Assembly (NCBI GenBank): GCA_041398225.1
Contig: JAWKVD010000017.1
Location: forward strand, 38,127-102,126
Reading direction: 5' to 3'
DNA length: 64,000 bases
Origin: JAWKVD01 sp041398225
GTDB taxonomy: Bacteria > Pseudomonadota > Alphaproteobacteria > Caulobacterales > Hyphomonadaceae
Below, piece after piece: positions 48,011 to 57,276 of this stretch. The position numbers and the translations under genes are program-made. The number at the start of each line of letters is the position of its first letter. The stretch's first letter is position 1. The notes under the pieces are model-generated. The model saw nothing but the letters and a program-made list of their open reading frames with translations. It searched no databases and was not told the origin of the DNA.

Positions 48011-48649
48011 TCAGCGGGCGTTCTTGAGATCCCAGAGATAGTCGATCAGCACGCCGCACTGCGCCTGCGACACGCCGTTCGAGCGGGCGGGCGTAAAGCG
48101 CTGCTGGCGCATCCACTTCAGGGCCGCTTCGTCGAGCCGGGGGTATCCGGTCGACTTGACCACCGAGGCGGACTGAACCCGGCCGCTGCTGGAGACGCAG
48201 ACCTCCAGGGTCATCGGTCCGCTTTCATTGGCCCGTATGGACGCCGACGGATAGTGCGGCAGGTCGCGACCGCGGATCATGCTGGCCGCGGTCGCCGGAG
48301 CGGCCGGCGTTCGCGGGACCGGCGGGGCGACCGTCCGGGGGGGGGCTTCGGTCGGGGCGACCGTGATCACCGGCTTGTCGTAGACGAACTCGGTCGGTTC
48401 GAACGGCAGGGGGGATTCGACGGGCAGGGGCGGCGCGTCGATATCGGTCAGCGGCAATGGCTCCGCCGGGGCGGGCGGCATCGGCTTTTCTTCGATCACC
48501 ACCAGCGTCGGCGTGGTCATCGTCGTCACAATTTCCGGCATTTTCGCGGTCGCCACCATCACCGCCAGAACGGCGCCGACCGTGGCCACGGTCGCCAGAC
48601 CCGTCGCTCGCTTCGACGGATCAGAGTGCTTTCCAAGTGTCTGATACAT
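48011..48649 (-). CDS. TonB-family energy transducer
   Basis: This 212-residue protein has one N-terminal TM helix (about 18-40), a Pro-rich periplasmic spacer (residues 55-120) and a C-terminal TonB domain: YPSASIRANESGPMTLEVCVSSSGRV followed by GYPRLDEAALKWMRQQRFTPA. It would couple the proton gradient to outer-membrane receptors with ExbB/ExbD encoded elsewhere. Two cysteines in the C-terminal domain may pair. ATG at 48649 is preferred over an upstream frame because GGAAACG precedes it and the N-terminus is natural. Confidence 0.88.
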   Translation of the reverse strand: MYQTLGKHSDPSKRATGLATVATVGAVLAVMVATAKMPEIVTTMTTPTLVVIEEKPMPPAPAEPLPLTDIDAPPLPVESPLPFEPTEFVYDKPVITVAPTEAPPRTVAPPVPRTPAAPATAASMIRGRDLPHYPSASIRANESGPMTLEVCVSSSGRVQSASVVKSTGYPRLDEAALKWMRQQRFTPARSNGVSQAQCGVLIDYLWDLKNAR

Positions 48650-48973
48650 GGTTCGTTTCCTCCGCGGCGGCCGTTCGGGCCGCCTGTTTTCCAGTGTGGC
48701 CGGCGCCTGCGCGGGCGCCGATCTCACGCGTTCGTGATACCATACTTTAATAGAGAAAACGATCAGAATAAGGAATTAGAGTGTTTGTCTGAAGTTGTTT
48801 GTATTTGTCATTACATATGAATATTCCGAATTATATTACGTGTGCGCGAAGGTCATGTGTGCATTGCAGCGCTCGCCGATGCGAAAGCCCCGCGCGCAGT
48901 CGCGCACGGGGCTTTGACGGATTTGCGATTTTCGGCGTTCAGATGGGCGCGGAGACCCCGCCTCGCGCGTGCG
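48650..48973. other. AT-rich intergenic region between the TonB-type gene and sdhB
   Basis: The 324-bp gap contains a strikingly AT-rich stretch (about 48,740-48,845), probably the promoter of the TonB-type gene, and the sdhB terminator at its right end. No gene is supported. Confidence 0.6.
48884..48915. terminator. Terminator after sdhB
   Basis: 14-bp stem AAAGCCCCGCGCGC / GCGCACGGGGCTTT with one mismatch and an AGTC loop; the A/T ends make it usable in either direction. It lies 58 bp after the sdhB stop. Confidence 0.8.
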
Positions 48974-49753
48974 TCAGGTGACGCGCTCGACCATCAGCTT
49001 CTTGACCTCGGCGATCGCCTTGGCCGGGTTGAGGCCCTTCGGGCAGACCTGGGCGCAGTTCATGATGGTGTGGCAGCGGTAGAGCTTGAACGGGTCCTCG
49101 AGGTCGTCGAGGCGTTCGCCGGTCGCCTCGTCGCGGCTGTCGATGATCCAGCGATAGGCCTGCAGCAGAGCGGCCGGGCCGAGGAATTTCTCGCCGTTCC
49201 ACCAATAGCTCGGGCAGGCGGTGGAGCACGAGGCGCACATGATGCACTCGTAGAGACCGTCCAACTTCTTGCGATCGTCCTCGGACTGTTTCCATTCCTT
49301 GGGCGGTTCGGGCGTGGTGGTCTTGAGATAGGGCTGCACATAGGCGTGCTGGGCGTAGAAGGTGGAGAGGTCCGGCACCAGATCCTTCACCACCGGCTGG
49401 TGGGGCAGGGGCGCGATCGAGATCGTGCCGGAGAATTCGTCGTGTCCCTTGGTGCAGGCGATGGTGTTGCGGCCGCCGATGTTCATCGCGCACGAGCCGC
49501 ACACGCCCTCGCGGCAGGAGCGGCGGAAGGTCAGCGTCGGGTCGATCTCGTTCTTGATGTAGATGAGCGCGTCCAGGATCATCGGACCCACCTTCGACAT
49601 GTCGAGGGTGTAGGTGTCCCAGCGCGGGTTCTGGCCGGTTTCCGGGTCGTAGCGGTAGATTTTGAAGGTGCGGGTCTTCTTCGCGCCCTGCGGTTTGGGC
49701 CAGGTCTTGCCGGACTTGACGACCGAGTTCCGGGGGAGTGCGAGTTCGACCAT
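48974..49753 (-). CDS. sdhB: Succinate dehydrogenase iron-sulfur subunit
   Basis: This 259-residue subunit carries three Fe-S clusters that pass electrons from SdhA to quinone. The [2Fe-2S] ligands lie in SCREGVCGSCAMNIGG, and the [4Fe-4S]/[3Fe-4S] ligands in CIMCASCSTACPSYWW and CHTIMNCAQVCPKGLNP. Length is normal. It is not next to sdhA: two unrelated genes and about 2.9 kb lie between sdhA and sdhB on the same strand. Confidence 0.97.
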   Translation of the reverse strand: MVELALPRNSVVKSGKTWPKPQGAKKTRTFKIYRYDPETGQNPRWDTYTLDMSKVGPMILDALIYIKNEIDPTLTFRRSCREGVCGSCAMNIGGRNTIACTKGHDEFSGTISIAPLPHQPVVKDLVPDLSTFYAQHAYVQPYLKTTTPEPPKEWKQSEDDRKKLDGLYECIMCASCSTACPSYWWNGEKFLGPAALLQAYRWIIDSRDEATGERLDDLEDPFKLYRCHTIMNCAQVCPKGLNPAKAIAEVKKLMVERVT

Positions 49754-49852
49754 GGGGAAGCGGCTTCCGTGTTGAATCGAGCCGCAATCTATCGGCCGTG
49801 CGCCAAAATGAAAGGGCCGGAACGTCGCGAAATAGGGGAATGTTCGGGGGTT

Positions 49853-50593
49853 TCAGGTCCCGCGCAGCCATTGCAGCAGGCGTGAGGCCCATCCGGCGCG
49901 GGCGGGCGCCTTCACCACGGGTTCGCGCGCGGGCGCCAGCATCTCGGTGACGCCGCGGGCGAAAAGCTCGTCCGCCAGGCGTGCGGGGCCGCGTCGGCGC
50001 GCCAGCGCCAGCTCCTCGCGGCAGATCGGGGTGGGGGAGACGAATTCGATGATGTCGCCGCCGTCGAGTTTCAGCGTGGTGAACCCGTCCGAGGGGATGC
50101 GCGGCGGCATGAAGCTCACCGCGACCTGGTTGGCGCCTTCGAACAGCGGTTCGGGCTCTTTCGCGAACGCCACGGTTTCGCCGCGCTCGATCGTGATCGG
50201 CTGCATGTGCGCGATCTTGGCGTACTGGCGCAGCAATTGCGCGCCGAGGTCGAGTTCGGCCGCGTCGCTGGGGGCGTCTCCGCCCTGGGGCACGGCGAGA
50301 ACGAACTCCACCCGGCGGCACAGACCCTCCTTGCGGTAGATGTCGGCGCCGAGCGGATGCAGGGCCGATCCGAAGGTGCACAGATAGGCGAAGCGGCGTT
50401 CGCCCTGCGGCGGCACGACCATGACGTCGATCGGCGGGCCGGCTTCGGTCGAGAGCCCGTTCCAGGCGTCGGCGTCGATGAAGGCGGCGCGGACATCGCC
50501 GATATTGCGCGACAGATGCTGCTGCAGCCGGTCGCGCAGCGCGGCGCCGGCGTCAGGCATGTCGTCCGCGAATTCGTGGGTTGCGTTCATCAT
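49853..50593 (-). CDS. Suppressor of fused-like domain protein
   Basis: This is a 246-residue protein. PPIDVMVVPPQGERRFAYLC (around 53-72) and the following GSALHP...RVEFVLAVP strand pattern match the bacterial suppressor-of-fused (SUFU) domain; VAVSFMPPRIPSDGF and IEFVSPTPICREELALAR complete it. Bacterial SUFU proteins are of unknown function, sometimes immunity-like. A proline/arginine-rich tail follows. It lies between the DUF885 gene and sdhB, with about 98-bp gaps on each side. Confidence 0.7.
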   Translation of the reverse strand: MMNATHEFADDMPDAGAALRDRLQQHLSRNIGDVRAAFIDADAWNGLSTEAGPPIDVMVVPPQGERRFAYLCTFGSALHPLGADIYRKEGLCRRVEFVLAVPQGGDAPSDAAELDLGAQLLRQYAKIAHMQPITIERGETVAFAKEPEPLFEGANQVAVSFMPPRIPSDGFTTLKLDGGDIIEFVSPTPICREELALARRRGPARLADELFARGVTEMLAPAREPVVKAPARAGWASRLLQWLRGT

Positions 50594-50691
50594 AAACCGC
50601 TCGCCGTCGATGTGGGCGTCGATCCCCCATCAAGCAAGCGGCGGGCCGCGGTCTTCAGAAGTTGCTCGTGCTAGCCGCGATCGCTCTCGTC

Positions 50692-52491
50692 TCAGGCGAC
50701 CGCTTCATCCAGCATCATCGCGCGGGCGAGGCGCACGGGCGGCGAGCCGAAGGACAGCACGCGGTCATGATAGGCCTTGAGGTTGAAACTGTCGCCTTCG
50801 CCGCTTTCGATCTCGCGGCGCACCGCGTGGTGCTGCGTCATGCCGACAAAATAGGTGGAGAGCTGACCCGAGCTGACGCGCGCGCGCGTCCATTTGCCGG
50901 CGGCTTCGCGTTCCTCCTGGAAGGCGTCGCCGGTCATGAAGGCCATCGCCTGGGCTTCCGACCAGCCGTCGACATGCACGCCCTGATCGAGCAGGGCGTT
51001 GGTGGTCGAGCGCAGGCGCATCTTCAGATTGGTGAGGCGGCGCATCGGTTCGTCCGCGCCGAAACCCTGTTCGATCATCATGTCTTCGGCGTAGCAGGCC
51101 CAGCCCTCGATAAAGGTTCCGGACCCGAGCACGGCGCGCAGCAGGTTGGGATGCTTGTTGGCGTGCCACAGCTGCACGTAGTGGCCCGGCATCGCCTCGT
51201 GCACCGCCATCTCGTAGAGCATGTAGGTGTTGTATTCGCCGAGGAAGGAGGCGGCCTGTTCGTCGGTCCAGTCCTTCGGCACCGGAGAGACCGCGTAGAA
51301 GGTGTCGAGCTTGCGGTCGAGCGGGCCGGGGCTGTCGCAATAGGCCACGGCCGAGCCCTGCTGGAATTCCGGCATCACGATCACCTGCACCGGCGCGTCC
51401 GGCAGGCTGATGAGATCGGCCTGCCGGGTCCAGTCGGTGGTCTCTTCCAGGGCCGCGCGGGTGGCTTCGACCAGCCCTTCGCGCGGCGGCCGGCTTGAGG
51501 CGGCGATGTCGAGCGCCTGGCGGATGGTCGCGAGTTTCTGGTCGCGCAGCGCGCCCGGGCTGGCGCCGCCGATCACGTCGCGGGCGATGGCGTACATCTC
51601 CTCGTGGATCGCCTCGACGCCCGCCTTAGCCTGTTTGGCGAGGTCGGCGCGCGGCGTCGGCGCGTCGATCGAGAAACGGAGCTTCTGATCGTAGAGCGAA
51701 GCGCCCAACCGGAAGTCGCCCGTGGCCTCAGGCACCAGAAAACTGTCGATCCAGTCCTGATGATCGGCGATCGCGGCCTTGGCCGTTTCGGCGGCGTCGG
51801 CGAGGCGCGACTTGTCGGCGCCTGAAAGCGCCTCGGCCTGGTTGAGGATCAGCCCGTCGATGATCGCCACGGCGCCGGCGTTCTGGCTGGAATAGGTGCG
51901 CGCATGAATGGCGGGCACGCGGCGCGCGTCCAGCGCTTCACGGGTCTGGGCCAGCAGGTCCGGCAGCCCCTCCATGCGCGCGGCGGCCGAGAGCAGGCGT
52001 TCGGGCAGGGGCGCGAAATCGCGCGCCATCAGCCCGTACAGCGATCCGCCCGCGAGGTCGGAATAGATCAGCGGGTCCCAGGCCCAGGATTGCAGCTTGT
52101 CGTCCTCGAAGTCTCCCGCGTCGAGCCGATCGGTAAGCATCACCGCGTCGACCTGATTGTCGCGCGAGAGCTGGGTCCGGTCGATCCCGGCCAGCGCGGC
52201 GCGCGCGTCGGCGCGCACCCTGGCCCGCGCGGCGCGTCCGGTCGCCGTGACGTCGTTGAGCCGGTCGTCGAAGTCGTGGTCGCCGAGATAGGTGGCGAAG
52301 GCCGGACTGGTTCGCGCGCTTTCCTTCAGCCAGGTCGCGCCGATCTTCTCGAAGGCCTTGTTCGGGTCGCTGCTTCCGCCGCAACCGGCCAGCGGCGCCA
52401 GCGCTGCCGATGAGGTCAGCGCCAGCATGTGGCGGCGATTGAGCGCGAGGTTCGGGAACGAAGTCCTGAGCGACGTCTTGGACGATTTCAT
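50692..52491 (-). CDS. DUF885-family peptidase-like lipoprotein
   Basis: This is a 599-residue exported protein. Twin arginines (Arg19-Arg20) precede a hydrophobic run and lipobox LAGC (Cys37), a Tat lipoprotein signal. The HEAMPGH motif (VHEAMPGHYVQLWHANKH) with a downstream EGWACYAEDMM Glu is the DUF885 zinc-peptidase-like signature. Length is typical. It starts 150 bp downstream of sdhA on the same strand and separates it from sdhB. Confidence 0.9.
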   Translation of the reverse strand: MKSSKTSLRTSFPNLALNRRHMLALTSSAALAPLAGCGGSSDPNKAFEKIGATWLKESARTSPAFATYLGDHDFDDRLNDVTATGRAARARVRADARAALAGIDRTQLSRDNQVDAVMLTDRLDAGDFEDDKLQSWAWDPLIYSDLAGGSLYGLMARDFAPLPERLLSAAARMEGLPDLLAQTREALDARRVPAIHARTYSSQNAGAVAIIDGLILNQAEALSGADKSRLADAAETAKAAIADHQDWIDSFLVPEATGDFRLGASLYDQKLRFSIDAPTPRADLAKQAKAGVEAIHEEMYAIARDVIGGASPGALRDQKLATIRQALDIAASSRPPREGLVEATRAALEETTDWTRQADLISLPDAPVQVIVMPEFQQGSAVAYCDSPGPLDRKLDTFYAVSPVPKDWTDEQAASFLGEYNTYMLYEMAVHEAMPGHYVQLWHANKHPNLLRAVLGSGTFIEGWACYAEDMMIEQGFGADEPMRRLTNLKMRLRSTTNALLDQGVHVDGWSEAQAMAFMTGDAFQEEREAAGKWTRARVSSGQLSTYFVGMTQHHAVRREIESGEGDSFNLKAYHDRVLSFGSPPVRLARAMMLDEAVA

Positions 52492-52641
52492 GCGGCGGGT
52501 CTCCGGTGAAGGCGCAGGCTCGCCTTCATCGGGCGGTGCGGTCAAGCGCAAGCTGTCCGCAGGGCCGACCTTGGCAACGGTCGAAAGTTGCGTTCGCCGC
52601 CAGGGTTCGCGCCGCCGAGGTTCGCGACGCGGCGCGACGGC

Positions 52642-54429
52642 CTAGTACACCCGCGCCTTGGGTTTGATGTACTCGATGTCGTTGGACATCGTGTAGGCGT
52701 GCACCGGGCGGTAGTCGAGCTTCACCGCCGCCTTGTCGTCGACCCAGGCGAGCGTGTGCTTCATCCATTCGTCGTCGTTGCGGTCGGGGAAGTCCTCGCG
52801 CGCATGGGCGCCGCGGCTTTCCTTGCGGTTGGCGGCGCCGTTCACCGTCACGGTGGCCTGCGCGATCAGGTTCTCGAACTCCAGCGTCTCCACCAGATCG
52901 GTGTTCCAGATCATGCCGCGATCCTTGACCGAAACGTCGGCGCGGCCGGCGGACACCTCGGCGATGCGCTTGACGCCCTGTTCGAGCGTTTCGGCGGTGC
53001 GGAACACGGCGCAGTCTTCCTGCATGGCGCGCTGCATCTGCAGGCGCAGCTTGGCGGTCGGCGTCGAGCCGTTGGCGTTGCGCATGCGGTCGAGGCGCTC
53101 AAGGTGAGCGTCGCCGGCGTTCTTCGGCAGGTCGGGCTGCGACTTGCCGGTCTCCATGACGTCGCCGCAGCGCAGGCCGGCGGCGCGGCCGAACACGACA
53201 AGGTCGATCAGCGAGTTGGAGCCGAGGCGGTTGGCGCCGTGCACCGACACGCAGGCCGCTTCGCCCACCGCCATCAGGCCGGGCACCACCTTGTCCGGAT
53301 CGTCGCCGGACTTGGTGACGACTTCGCCGTGATAGTTCGTGGGAATGCCGCCCATGTTGTAGTGGACGGTCGGCAGAACCGGGATCGGCTCCCTGGTGAC
53401 GTCCACGCCGGCGAAGATCTTGGCGCTCTCGGAAATCCCCGGCAGGCGGGCGTGAAGAACCTTCGGGTCGAGGTGATCGAGGTGAAGGTGGATGTGGTCG
53501 CCATGTTCGCCGACGCCGCGGCCCTCGCGGATCTCGATCGTCATCGAGCGCGAAACGACGTCGCGCGAGGCGAGGTCCTTGGCGGACGGGGCGTAGCGCT
53601 CCATGAAGCGCTCGCCCTTGGAGTTGGTGAGATAACCGCCTTCGCCGCGCGCGCCTTCGGTGATCAGGCAGCCGGCGCCGTAGATGCCGGTGGGGTGGAA
53701 CTGCACGAACTCCATGTCCTGCAGGGGCAGGCCGGCGCGCAGCACCATGGCGTTGCCGTCGCCGGTGCAGGTGTGGGCGGAGGTCGCCGAGAAGTAGGCG
53801 CGGCCGTATCCGCCGGTCGCCAGGATCACGCGCTGGGCGCGGAAGCGGTGCAGGGCGCCGTTGTCGAGCTGCCAGGAGGTCACGCCCCGGCAAGCGCCTT
53901 CCTCGTCCATGATCAGGTCGAGGGCGAAGTGTTCGATGAAGAAGTCGACATCGTATTTCAGCGACTGACCGTACAGCGTGTGCAGCATGGCGTGGCCGGT
54001 GCGGTCGGCGGCCGCGCAGGTGCGCTGCACCGGGCCCTCGCCGTAATTGCGCGTCATGCCGCCAAAGGCGCGCTGGTAGATGCTGCCCGCTTCGGTGCGC
54101 GAGAACGGCATGCCCCAGTGTTCGAGTTCGTAAACGGCGTCTGGCGCGTGGCGGACGAGATATTCGATGGCGTCCTGGTCGCCGAGCCAGTCGGAGCCCT
54201 TGACGGTGTCGTACATGTGCCAGCGCCAGTCGTCGGCGCCCATATTGCCGAGCGAGGCGGCGATGCCGCCCTGGGCCGCGACGGTGTGCGAGCGCGTCGG
54301 GAAGACCTTGGTCACGCAGGCCGTCTTGAGACCGGCCTGGGCGCAACCCAGAGCGGCGCGAAGGCCAGATCCGCCGGCGCCCACCACCACAACGTCATAG
54401 GTGTGGTCGATCCAGGAATAGGCGGTCAT
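52642..54429 (-). CDS. sdhA: Succinate dehydrogenase flavoprotein subunit
   Basis: This 595-residue subunit oxidises succinate using covalently bound FAD. The N-terminal nucleotide-binding VVVVGAGGSGLRAALG leads to the flavin-attachment SHTVAAQGGIAASLGN with the histidyl site. Active-site segments FHPTGIYGAGCLITEGARGEGG and PTVHYNMGGIPTNY are intact, and the C-terminus is the usual YIKPKARVY. It lies 57 bp downstream of sdhD. Confidence 0.97.
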   Translation of the reverse strand: MTAYSWIDHTYDVVVVGAGGSGLRAALGCAQAGLKTACVTKVFPTRSHTVAAQGGIAASLGNMGADDWRWHMYDTVKGSDWLGDQDAIEYLVRHAPDAVYELEHWGMPFSRTEAGSIYQRAFGGMTRNYGEGPVQRTCAAADRTGHAMLHTLYGQSLKYDVDFFIEHFALDLIMDEEGACRGVTSWQLDNGALHRFRAQRVILATGGYGRAYFSATSAHTCTGDGNAMVLRAGLPLQDMEFVQFHPTGIYGAGCLITEGARGEGGYLTNSKGERFMERYAPSAKDLASRDVVSRSMTIEIREGRGVGEHGDHIHLHLDHLDPKVLHARLPGISESAKIFAGVDVTREPIPVLPTVHYNMGGIPTNYHGEVVTKSGDDPDKVVPGLMAVGEAACVSVHGANRLGSNSLIDLVVFGRAAGLRCGDVMETGKSQPDLPKNAGDAHLERLDRMRNANGSTPTAKLRLQMQRAMQEDCAVFRTAETLEQGVKRIAEVSAGRADVSVKDRGMIWNTDLVETLEFENLIAQATVTVNGAANRKESRGAHAREDFPDRNDDEWMKHTLAWVDDKAAVKLDYRPVHAYTMSNDIEYIKPKARVY

Positions 54430-54486
54430 GTCTCGATGTCCTTGCGGGTCATTCGCGGTTTCCGGCGGGGCGTGCGTCCCTTCGGC

Positions 54487-54867
54487 CTAACCCGCGATCT
54501 TGAGAACGGAGAAAGCTGCGACGGCGAAGAGGAAGACGCACAGGAAGGTGCTGGCGATGAGCTTGAAGTTCTTGGTCAGGGGGCGGGCGAGGTAGTCCTC
54601 GATCACCACCTGCATGCCGAGCCGCATGTGATAGAGGCCGGCGCCGACCGCGAGCAGGATGAGCACGGCGTTCAGCGGCTGGCCGATCCATTCGACGGCG
54701 CCGTCATAGCCGCCTTTCGCCGCGCCGATCAGCGACAGCATGAACCAGGGAACCAGAAAGACCAGCGCAATCGCGGAGACGCGCTGCGCGATGAAGTGGC
54801 CGACGCCCTCGCGCGAGGCGCCCAGTCCGCGAACCCTGCCCAGCGGCGTCCGAAGCGATTGCGACAT
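54487..54867 (-). CDS. sdhD: Succinate dehydrogenase hydrophobic membrane anchor SdhD
   Basis: This is a 126-residue protein with three TM helices. GASREGVGHFIAQRVSAIALV is the SdhD signature at the quinone site, and HMRLGMQVVIEDY carries the heme-ligand His. It begins 1 bp after sdhC ends. Confidence 0.93.
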   Translation of the reverse strand: MSQSLRTPLGRVRGLGASREGVGHFIAQRVSAIALVFLVPWFMLSLIGAAKGGYDGAVEWIGQPLNAVLILLAVGAGLYHMRLGMQVVIEDYLARPLTKNFKLIASTFLCVFLFAVAAFSVLKIAG

Positions 54868-54868
54868 G

Positions 54869-55285
54869 TCAGCCTCCCACGCTCAGGCCGGGAACAAGGC
54901 CGGCGAAAATCCAGACGGCCGCCGCGGCGACCACGGACAGGACCAGAACGACCCAGGCGGTCACGCTGGCGGATTTCGGTTCGAAGCCGGCGCCGCTGTC
55001 GAGAACGAGGTGCCGGAGACCGTTGATCAGGTGGTAGCAGACGCTCAGCGTGAACCCGAACAGCACCAGCTGGCCGAGCGGGGTGGCCATGATGTCGGCG
55101 AACTTGTCGTAGGTTTCGCGTCCGCTGGCGGCGGCGAACAGCCAGCCGACGGCCAGGATCGCCCCGATATAGTTTCCGACGCCGGTCACCCGGTGGAGAA
55201 TCGAGCCCAGCATCGTTACGTGCCAGCGCCACTGCCAGATGTGCGGCGACATCGGCCGCTTGTCTGTCCATCCACCTTGAGACAT
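54869..55285 (-). CDS. sdhC: Succinate dehydrogenase cytochrome b556 subunit SdhC
   Basis: This is a 138-residue protein with three TM helices. RPMSPHIWQWRWHVTMLGSILHRVTG contains the quinone-binding SxxHR pattern, and CYHLINGLRHLVLD contains the heme-b His. It heads sdhC-sdhD-sdhA and is divergent from a glutamine amidotransferase gene. Confidence 0.94.
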   Translation of the reverse strand: MSQGGWTDKRPMSPHIWQWRWHVTMLGSILHRVTGVGNYIGAILAVGWLFAAASGRETYDKFADIMATPLGQLVLFGFTLSVCYHLINGLRHLVLDSGAGFEPKSASVTAWVVLVLSVVAAAAVWIFAGLVPGLSVGG

Positions 55286-55430
55286 GCAGATTTCCTTCAG
55301 TCCGCCCCGACCGTTCGCAAGGACTGCGGCCGGTCAGCGCGTCGAACTTCTATGCCGCGAGCGCACTGTGTCAACGCGCGCGAGGCGAGGCGGCTTGGCG
55401 CATTGGGGTCAAGAGCCCATTATCCTGGGC

Positions 55431-56144
55431 ATGAAGATAACCATTCTGGAGGTTGGACGCCCGCCGGGACGTCTGGAAGGCGTTTTTCCGTCCTATCCGG
55501 AGATGTTCTCGGCGCTGCTGTCCCGCTCGACGCCCGGGCTGGCGTTCGACACCGTGTCGCTGGTCGACGGCGCGGCGCTGCCTGAGCCGTCCGGCGTCGA
55601 GGCGATCCTGATCACGGGTTCGCCTCTTGGGGTGTATGATTCGGCGCCGTGGATGGACCCGCTGCGGGCCCATATCCGGGCGGCCGCGGCGACGGGCACG
55701 CCGATGGCCGGCGTCTGTTTCGGTCACCAGATCATGGCCGATGCGATGGGCGGAACGGTGCGCAAGTCGCCGAAAGGGTGGGGCGTGGGGCGGCACACCT
55801 ACGACATTCTCTCGCGTCCGGCCTTCATGAACGATGCGGGCGAGCGGTTTTCGCTCGCCGTCAGCCATCAGGACCAGGTGATCGAGCCGCCCGCGGGCGC
55901 GCAGACCCTCGCGAGCTCGACGCATACCTCGCATGCCATGCTCGCGTATCAGGATGCGCCCTTCATCAGTTTCCAGGGTCATCCGGAATTTTCCGACACG
56001 TTCGCGGCGGCGCTTTACAACGCCCGGCGCGACACGCTTGGCGACGACGTCGCGGATGCGGCGGTCGAATCGCTGTCGGAGGCGGAGGACAACGATCTCG
56101 TCGCCGACTGGATCGTGCGCTTCCTGCAGACCGCGCGGCGCTAG
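55431..56144 (+). CDS. Type 1 glutamine amidotransferase (GMP synthase-like)
   Basis: This is a 237-residue stand-alone class I amidotransferase. Nucleophile Cys96 is in AGVCFGHQIMADAMGG; the His184/Glu186 pair is in FQGHPEFSD. EAILITGSPLGVYD precedes. Such proteins resemble the GATase domain of GMP synthase but have no synthetase domain and likely release ammonia or cleave gamma-glutamyl bonds in an unknown pathway. ATG at 55431 gives the natural MKITILEVG start. Confidence 0.88.
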   Translation: MKITILEVGRPPGRLEGVFPSYPEMFSALLSRSTPGLAFDTVSLVDGAALPEPSGVEAILITGSPLGVYDSAPWMDPLRAHIRAAAATGTPMAGVCFGHQIMADAMGGTVRKSPKGWGVGRHTYDILSRPAFMNDAGERFSLAVSHQDQVIEPPAGAQTLASSTHTSHAMLAYQDAPFISFQGHPEFSDTFAAALYNARRDTLGDDVADAAVESLSEAEDNDLVADWIVRFLQTARR

Positions 56145-56164
56145 TCGAACTGCGCGCGTGGCGG

Positions 56165-56938
56165 TCAGAGCAGCGCCGAAAGCTGGAACAGCGACAGCGC
56201 CACGATCAGTCCGCCGACGAGGAACGTAAGGATACGCGGCGGGGCAAGGCGCGTCGCATAGCCCGCCAGCGGCGCGGCGACGACGCCGCCCAGAACCAGT
56301 CCGCCGACCTGCCAGGCATGATCGGTCAGATCGCCCGCCGCCTTCCAGTTGCCGGTTACAAGCGCGACGATGAAGGCCGAGGAGATCGCCGCCGAGACGA
56401 AGAATTCGGCCGTGTTCACGGTGCCGATCACTTCGCGCGGGGTGCCGCCGGCGCCGAGGAGCGTCGAGGTGACGGCCGGTCCCCACCCGCCGCCGCCGAT
56501 GGCGTCCATGGTTCCGCCGACCACGCCGAGCGGCGGCGCCCAGCGCGGGTTTAGCGGTTTGGCCTCGCGGCGGCCGCGCGCGGCGCGCCACAGGATGAAC
56601 ACCCCCATGAAGCCGAGATAGGCGCTGACGAAGGGCTTCACCGCGGCGCCGTCGGCCGAGGTCAGGACGAATGCGCCGAAGGCGCCGCCGCAGGCGCCGG
56701 CGAGCGACAACAGAACCAGCATACGCCCGTTTACGTTACGGTGCAGGATGTGGCTGGTGGCCGATGCGCCGGTGGTGAACACCTCCGCGGCGTGAACGCA
56801 CGCCGAAGCGGTGGCGGGCGGAACGCCGAGGCTGAGCAGAATGGACGACGAGATCAACCCGTAGGCCATGCCCAGAGCGCCGTCGACAAGCTGCGCCAGA
56901 AACCCCACCAGGGCGAAAATCGCCAGGTCGCTGTCCAT
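56165..56938 (-). CDS. TSUP-family permease (TauE/SafE type)
   Basis: This is a 257-residue protein with eight hydrophobic helices. The repeated signatures FLAQLVDGALGMAYGLISSS and PLGVVGGTMDAIGGGGWGPAVTSTLL mark the TauE/SafE family of sulfite or organo-sulfonate exporters. The substrate is unknown. It is convergent with the amidotransferase gene, 20 bp apart. Confidence 0.9.
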   Translation of the reverse strand: MDSDLAIFALVGFLAQLVDGALGMAYGLISSSILLSLGVPPATASACVHAAEVFTTGASATSHILHRNVNGRMLVLLSLAGACGGAFGAFVLTSADGAAVKPFVSAYLGFMGVFILWRAARGRREAKPLNPRWAPPLGVVGGTMDAIGGGGWGPAVTSTLLGAGGTPREVIGTVNTAEFFVSAAISSAFIVALVTGNWKAAGDLTDHAWQVGGLVLGGVVAAPLAGYATRLAPPRILTFLVGGLIVALSLFQLSALL

Positions 56939-57276
56939 ATTCCTCTCCCCGACCGGGGCGGAAGCGATGCCGTACCCAGGGTCAGCGGGGAGCTAGGAGA
57001 CCGTGCGGAAGCCCGCAATGAAGCGACGATCACCTCTCGCGATAGGTTTTCTCGCCGGCGCGCCCGACGGAAAATCGGCTTAAACCTGTTTGCCGGAGCC
57101 CCGGTGCATGAAAAAAGGGCTGGCGGGGACGCTCAGGATCGGCTTTTAGGGCGCAGGGGGAAGGCTGACTGTGATGATGCTGCATCACTGTCGGGGGCAA
57201 TGTATGCGTCAGGACCCGATTTGACCCACGCCGTATCCCGCACGACATCCGCCACGCGAACGCGCGGAGGCCGGTC
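56939..57276. other. Intergenic region upstream of the permease gene
   Basis: The 338-bp gap between two divergent genes holds the 13-bp palindrome at 57175 and probably both promoters; TTGACC at about 57,220 is a possible -35 for the plus-strand gene. I looked for a riboswitch-like pattern ahead of the permease and saw none I could support. Confidence 0.5.
57175..57187. promoter_or_regulatory. Palindrome TGATGC-T-GCATCA
   Basis: Perfect 6+1+6 inverted repeat, nested in GTGATG-N6-CATCAC, lies 90 bp upstream of the small membrane protein and 237 bp upstream of the permease. It is a candidate operator without an assigned regulator. Confidence 0.4.

Noticed and set aside
48740..48850. Small gene in the AT-rich gap before sdhB
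   Set aside because: No ribosome site or stable frame; the stretch is better explained as a promoter region.
56939..57276. Riboswitch upstream of the TSUP permease
   Set aside because: The gap has hairpins but none of the conserved core sequences of SAM, SAH or other known riboswitches that I could identify.
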